This document shows positions 57,930 to 64,000 of a DNA stretch of 64,000 bases, piece by piece (the stretch's first letter is position 1; the number at the start of each line of letters is the position of its first letter). The notes under the pieces were generated by a model. It saw nothing but the letters and a program-made list of their open reading frames with translations. It did not search any database and had not been told where the DNA came from. The stretch is from Ochotona curzoniae. Its lineage: Eukaryota; Chordata; Mammalia; Lagomorpha; Ochotonidae. The position numbers and the translations under genes were made by a program. The DNA lies in NCBI RefSeq assembly GCF_017591425.1, contig NW_024467104.1, positions 4,497,545 to 4,561,544 on the forward strand. The letters run 5' to 3'.

Positions 57930-59580
57930 AGGCAGTTCTCCTCCAGTTGCAAATTGAATGTATCTTTAAATCCAGCTTCTCGTTATGCACCTTCTGGAAC
58001 TCCCATAGCTCTTATATTTGCCATTTCCATGGTGTCCTTTACTTTTGAACACTATACTTAGCTTGACTGAGTTCCTCTTTCACTCTCTTGATTGCTTCCC
58101 TTTTGTGCGAGAAATACCGCCAGATCTGAGTCTTTCTCTGCTTCACCCATTTAACCATTGAGGCTCTTCAGTGATTTTTTTTATTTGCTCCTTTTTTGTT
58201 CATAATTTCTAATATGTCAGCATTATTATGATTTCTTGTTGCTCTTTCCTGTGTGACACACTCCGAGAACTCCTGTATGTACTTCTCATTCTTGGCTAAA
58301 ACTCTAGAACACGTTTTAAAACTTGTTTCTAGCCCCCTTTCCTCCATGTCTTCCTCAGTTCATCCTGAGATTGACAAAGGCTCATGTTTCTTTGTTGGGG
58401 AGGCATCAGTCATATTCCTAGTGCCTCTTCTTTTGCTCTTGGTTATTGTACTTCTGGTTAGCAGAATCCTCTTTTTAGTACTTTCTTCTAAGCTGGTAAT
58501 GCTCACAGGGCTACAGGTCAATTTTACTTTTCCATAGGCACTAGGATCTTTGTCTGGAGTCACTTGTAGCACTCCCTACAGCAAGCTTCCTTCTCAGGCT
58601 CTTGTGCTACTGTCCACCACAGACTCCCTGCCCCAGCGAAAGCCTCTCCTCCCTCTCATGTGATTCTGGGCGAGGGGCATACCTTGATGACACAGACTTA
58701 GTCTCACTCACAGTTCGACCAGTGCCTGAGAATAGAAAGGCACCAATTGTCCTAAATTATAGAATTCTCTGTGGTGTTGGGCTTGTTCGTTGTTAGGTGT
58801 GAGTGCCACCTGAACCTTTCAGTAAGTAGTGTTTTCCTGTGGAATTATTTCAATGCATTGAGCCATAAGTGAGGTCTCTCCAGGTTTAGTACCAGTGCAG
58901 CTCACTGTTGTTCCTCCAACCTCACAGTCTTTCCCTCAGTACATAAAATGGCACATAACATGCTGCTGCTAATTGTCTGAGCATGCTGGTCATAAGATCT
59001 GGAGAATCAACTGAACCTACCTTGGGTGGAAGCCACAGAATGCAATGTCAGTTGTTTTCCCTGTGGGACAAGAGCAATGCATTGACGCAAAAGAAAGCAT
59101 GCTCACAGCTCAGCGCATGGGCAGCTCACTTCATCCTTGCAGCCTCAACAGCTTTTCCTTTAGTCCAGAAAATGGCACCAGATATGGCTCTGCTGACGGG
59201 TCTGATCCATGAAATCCCCGCATTCCTGCACCTGCCTGAGAGTGCTCTGCCACTCTGCCACTCTGCCACTCTGCTTATGCCCATGTTCAGATTCAGCACA
59301 TCTGAATGGCAGTTCTGGGCCTGTTTGCACCTGCAGATAAGACACTGAATTCCCCATCCCACCTGGCTGTTGCTGGAGCTCTGATCAATGATCTACAATT
59401 ACCACTGCTGAGGCATGTGGTAACTGCAACACTGCACTGCTCTGCTGTCTCTGAGTCTCTCAGGTGTTTTTTTGTTTTTTGTTTTTTGTTTTTTGCCTCC
59501 AGATCTCCATCTACCATTGGCTTGTCCTCTCCTCTGTCTCAAAATTGCATTCTCTCCACTTCACTTGACTCATAATTCTG
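57930..59580 (-). mobile_element. Old L1 5' part (ORF1 start and 5' UTR)
   Basis: The - strand near 58460-58375 reads TKSKRRGTRNMTDASPTKK, comparable to the ORF1 start of the L1 at 42673 (TKRKQRDKGTMNIIEESPAK). To the right lies a 5' UTR-like region with a duplicated segment of about 224 bp period. Confidence 0.65.
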
Positions 59581-59697
59581 CATATGTTTAGTCCTGCCCT
59601 CAGAATATTCGACCACTATTCACAACCAACAGAAAAAAACTAGTTTTAAAACATATTTCTATAATGAATGAGAAGGAAGCAGTTCAGATTCCGATTT

Positions 59698-60025
59698 TTT
59701 TTAAGATTTTATTTTTATTATTTTTTTATTGGAAAGGTGGATATACAGAGAGGAGAGACAGAGAGGAAGATCTTCCGTCCGATGATTCATTCCCCAAGTG
59801 AGCGCAACGGTCAATGCTATGCCGATCCAAAGCCAGGAGCCTCTTCTGGGTCTCCCACGCGGGTGCAGGGTCCCAAAGCTTTGGGCCGTCCTCGACTGCC
59901 TTCCCGGGCCACAGGCAGGGAGCTGGATGGGAAGCAGGGCTGCTGGGATTAGAACCGGCGCCCATATGGGATCCCGGGTGTGCTAGGCGAGAACCTTAAC
60001 CACTTGCGCCACCGCGCCGGACCCA
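59698..60025 (-). mobile_element. C-SINE, reverse, recent
   Basis: Complete reverse C-SINE closely resembling the one at 27408-27724. Flanking repeats CAGATTCCGATTTTT (from 59685) and CAGATTCCAATTTTT (from 60026) differ at one base. Confidence 0.9.
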
Positions 60026-60039
60026 CAGATTCCAATTTT

Positions 60040-61379
60040 TTAAAAACCTGATTTTCCTTAATGGTAGCTCAGTGGAAAGCAGCATGTGTTTGCATGCCAG
60101 CAAATGTGGATCAGCTTTGTAAAATCCCAGTTTAGCCACCATTTCACCACTTGGAGGCACATGAGCAGAGTACCAACCAGCACAGGGTCACAAATACAAA
60201 AGAGAGAGACATTGGCTTCAGAACAGTCCTCTACACTGCAAAGTTATCTTATCAGAGCTCTGTTTGAGCACCTGCAAAACATATAGACCAGCTACTGTGC
60301 ACAAAGCCTGCTGCCAGCTGGTGAGTGAGATAACAACGTCAAAATGGTGGGGACACCGGCATTTCGGCAATCATACTGCCAGGAGGGTTCTAGAACAATG
60401 ACAGTCACCAGCTTGCATAGGACTGCATAGATTTTTAGAGTATGTATACCTAGACGGTACCCAAGCCCCCCACTTGATGTATATCTGGAATCTGAAGGAG
60501 GCCTCTGTCACAACATCATCCCCAAGAGACCCTCACAACCAGAGCTGCAGAGCCAACATACACACAACACTTAATGACCAAGAAATCTTACGACACACAC
60601 TTTCTAACAGGAACCTTCAGCCATAAGTAGAGTTACTTCATCATTTTCCTCAAACTCTACAAACTGCAACACCAGCCACATTAAAGGCATTGATATACAC
60701 AGGGAATGGGAACAGTGAAAATCAACCCCGCAGTTCTCTCTTCCTTTGAAACCCAGCAGGACCTCTGCTGTGAGTTTAAAGAACTGCCCAAGGGGACCAT
60801 GACACTCACTGTCCTGTAGCCACATGGTCCAGGGTAGTCCCTGACTCTGTGCCACATCTCTTCCCACATTGTGCCAATCTGCAGAGGCACTAGACACTGC
60901 ACATGTGACACTAGAGTCCTAGCTGGGAACCTTGCCTGGGACTGCTGGTCCCCTTCACACTAGACCACAGGCAGCACTGCCTGTTGCAGTGCAAAGGGTA
61001 CGGACAAATAATTGGGCCATGCTCAAGTGAAAATGCCACCCACACTCAGCTATCAGACACACAAAATGCACAAGGCCCTTCATCATGGCAAACAACAGAC
61101 TCTTGCGAAGGCACAAGTCACCTTGGTGTCCAGCACAGCAGTCAATTTCAAGAAAATTGGCTCACATACGAGAAGGCAATTAGTCAGCAAGGTCTATCAT
61201 CCCACACACACATGTACCCCAATGGGCCCAGCATCCTGGCTTCCTCTCTGAGGCCTCCTGTCAGCAGCTGTCTCTGCAACAAATACACGATTGCTCCAGG
61301 GAAAGTGAGCACCAAACACCCAGGAGAAAACAGGGCACAGAAGAAAGCTCCCAACACATTCAAATGTGAACAATCAGGC
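60040..61379. repeat. Unit spacer, counterpart of 19880-22900
   Basis: Aligns in pieces with the spacer after copy 1 but lacks the SINEs and repeat copy C found there. No gene is seen. Confidence 0.55.
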
Positions 61380-64000
61380 CAACATGTAGCATTTCAATCT
61401 TTGGCCACAAGCAAGCAGGCCTTGATTTTCCACATCTCTCTGTGGACCTAGTCTCTTTCCATGTACTTTACACATGTATTGTCAGTTTCACTACAGCATG
61501 GGACAAATATATGTTTTCATTCCTCCAATGCCATTTTACATGCTGCTTAACAAGCTGCTTCACTCTGAGAGGCAATCTGGTTTAGGGATCTTATCTGGAT
61601 GACAGGCCACACCTAAATTCATGAAAGGAGCACCAGTTAAGTCTGAGTGCTCTAACTCTGATCCAGGCTTATGATTGTGCCCATGGAAAACAACAAAATG
61701 ATGGCACTATTGTAGGACATCTTATAACACGTCGACATCCTCATTGGACTGCCCCCAAACAAGCAGATAGAAAGTCTCTGTGGGTTGTGTGTGCCGCGGA
61801 TGGAGGAAGGTGCTCCTTCTCCAAAATAAACAAATGATACAAGCTAGAAATTCTCTCTTTACACTGCTAGGAATGATTAAAAGGAAAATGGCTGCCACAA
61901 CAAGCATGGAATATAACTGAATCTCCCATACAAGACAGATGGCAAAATTAAACAACACAATCAGTTTGGAACATGAAGTAGGTGCACTGTGGCCATTGTG
62001 TGAATGTCAGGCCATGATGGGCTCTAGGGGAACAAAAATTCAAATGGCCGTATATGTGTAATTGACACAGCCACATACTGTGAGTGTCATGAGCAGCAGG
62101 TTAGAGGCAGGACACACAGCTGGCCACTGAGGGCTTCACTGATATGTGTAGAAATGTCACAAGGAACTCCAGAGGCCATGACACTGCACCACCCCATGAG
62201 CACCAAGACCATGGAAGGGGCAGATCAAGAAGCAGCCTGGAAGAAGTCATGGGGCTGGTTTGTTGCTCCCACTGGTGCACATTAGAGCCACTTCTGCTCC
62301 CAAACTCTTTTTTGACTCAAAAGAATCTTAACAGTATGACTCTGAATACGGAAACAATTCCGAAATTCTAAAAACAATCAATCAATCAATGAATGTTAAG
62401 ACTAATCAAAATCTTCAACGATCATGTCAACTTACAAGAAATTACTTGGAAAATACAAAATAACTGTACTAAAAGTAAAGGACAAGCAAAAAGCAACAAC
62501 AAGCAGGTGACAAGACAGCATATCTGTACTATAAACAAGTGTATATATGGATCAATACAATCATGGGCAACATGAATGATAATTAATACTGGATAATGGG
62601 GCTCTGAGTCATTTTGAAAACTTTTTAACATGATTTTTGGCTAATTAAAACCACACATGCACACACGCAAAACACAAACTGAGAGAAAGAGAAAAAGAAA
62701 TGGAAGTGGTGATGTTCTTTCATTGGTCCCCTACCTAAGTGCCCACAGAGCTGGAACAAGGTCAGCTTGAACACAGTGATCCAGAAATCAATCTGAGTCT
62801 CCCATACAGGGACAAGACCCAAGTGCTAAAAGCATCATTGGCTACATCTCAGAGTGCAAATTTGAAGAACACTAGATATGGAAGAAGCAGGACTGGAGCC
62901 CAACCACTTCAGCACAATCAAACACCGCTTCAAACAACTGAACCAGCAAAGTTGATTTACCCTATTATAAAGAAGTCTATACTAAACATGTACAGGAACA
63001 CTTCAACCATTCCATGGAAGATATGTGCTATGAAAAACTATGCTCAGAATTCACAACTTCTTAAGCAAATTAAAAGATGTTTCTAAAGCTCATTATCCCA
63101 TGAGCTTCTGAAGCTCCTGCATGTTATGTGCATATGTGAACCAGAACTAATGAGCCTGTCAATGGAATGGTAACAACAGCCTACAACTAGGGAAGAGCAG
63201 TGAGCCTGAGGCAGAGAAGGATAGAGCACAAGGTTGCTGTGACAGAGGTCCATGCCCTGGGCTGAGACCCTGATGGAAAGCCCTGCAATCAGTCCAACTC
63301 CACAGCACCTGTCAAGCATTAAGTGCTTTATCTCCATCCCAACATGTTTGCTTTATTCAACCCCAGTCCATTACTTAATCTGATACATTCCTGGAACACT
63401 CCTGAACACCTGGGACCTTGGCAAGGCGCAGCCTGAATTAGGGAATCTATCCCCTTTTCCCCTCAAGGCCAGGCACTGCCACACTGAGTGCCAGGCAGGA
63501 CTAATAGCTGGTAAACACTGTTGTCCACATTTGGTGCATGGCCACCTGACACAATGAGATTAAGCAGCTTCTTTGCATTTGGCCCTCACTCCCCCAGGCC
63601 ACAGATCTGAAGGCTCCAGCATCAAGATCACCCTCTGTCTCCCAAGAGTTCTAGTACATAAGGTCATGAAATTCACTTCTCTGGGTGCCTCTGGAGAAAC
63701 AATCACAGAATGTCAAATGGCACTCAAAAACACATGGACAGAAACCATGTATGCCAAGGAACTCCCAAAGGCTGAGCCAGGACTGAGACTCAAGGACCAC
63801 TCTGTGATGAGGACAACCAGCACTGACCACTCAACACTTTTACTACATCAGTGGGAATACAGCATACAGAGAGAATTAAGGGGAAAAGAACAGATCTCAA
63901 AGTATTAAAGAAAGCAGAACAGCCCATGAAAGTCAACTATTTTGCTCACGAATGGTTGCACGAACTCTGCTTTCTCAGATAACTCACAAGCCATGGATGA
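61380..64000. repeat. Blocks X4, Y4 and Z4 of a fourth unit
   Basis: X at 61380-61620, Y near 61910, Z at 63000-63950 (CAGGCACTGCCACACTGAGT). The same order precedes copies 2 and 3. The window ends inside the unit; no exon is reached. Confidence 0.65.

Noticed and set aside
60984..61451. 155-codon + strand frame in the right spacer
   Set aside because: It lies in a duplicated non-coding block; no homologous frame survives in the sister blocks and no domain is visible.

Overview
The window is nuclear DNA of a lagomorph. It has spliced genes with GT-AG introns, poly(A) signals, L1 retrotransposons, and many copies of the lagomorph-specific tRNA-derived C-SINE (for example at 23220-23510, 27408-27724 and 59698-60025). 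Rabbit and pika are both possible and I cannot separate them by eye. Rabbit stomach is known to make several closely related pepsinogen A isozymes, which fits what is seen here.

The only functional protein-coding genes I can support are three complete pepsinogen A genes on the + strand, head to tail: PGA copy 1 (ATG 7492, stop 14934-14936), copy 2 (28460-35112) and copy 3 (50281-57143). Each has nine coding exons of identical length in all copies (56, 160, 118, 119, 200, 117, 145, 99 and 150 bp) and encodes 387 residues: a 15-residue signal peptide, a propeptide of about 46 residues, and a mature aspartic protease of about 326 residues. Both catalytic Asp residues (93 and 276), the flap Tyr (136), the three disulfide pairs and the inhibitory Lys of the propeptide are present in each. 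No copy has a stop, frameshift or lost AG acceptor. All three use a GC-AG intron 7. Each gene has a short proximal promoter with conserved GATA motifs and, in copies 2 and 3, a canonical TATATAAG box; copy 1 has TACATAAG. AATAAA signals follow each stop codon.

The genes sit in tandem units of about 21 kb. Three non-coding blocks, called X, Y and Z here, recur in the same order between genes. X is near 22960, 36240 and 61380. Y is near 2480, 23850, 36850 and 61910. Z is near 3620, 25835, 43650 and 63200. A fourth Y-Z pair at the right edge predicts another pepsinogen gene just beyond the window, and the Y-Z pair before copy 1 suggests the array also continues to the left. Copies 1 and 2 are the closest pair (15 amino-acid differences counted by eye). 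From late intron 5 to early intron 8 they are almost identical including introns, which looks like gene conversion. Copy 3 is more diverged and carries more Lys and Arg.

The rest is repeat-rich: C-SINEs of several ages, an internally deleted L1 (40029-43380, - strand), older L1 pieces, a roughly 1.5 kb inverted repeat (37248-38727), simple repeats, and five copies of an unidentified repeat family. That family has a conserved head of roughly 600 bp and a long degenerate minisatellite-like body (about 400-2470, 16490-18560, 20960-22200, 38860-39717 and 44420-47570). No RNA genes, CRISPR arrays or other protein-coding genes were found; nearly all remaining short open frames are chance or repeat-derived.
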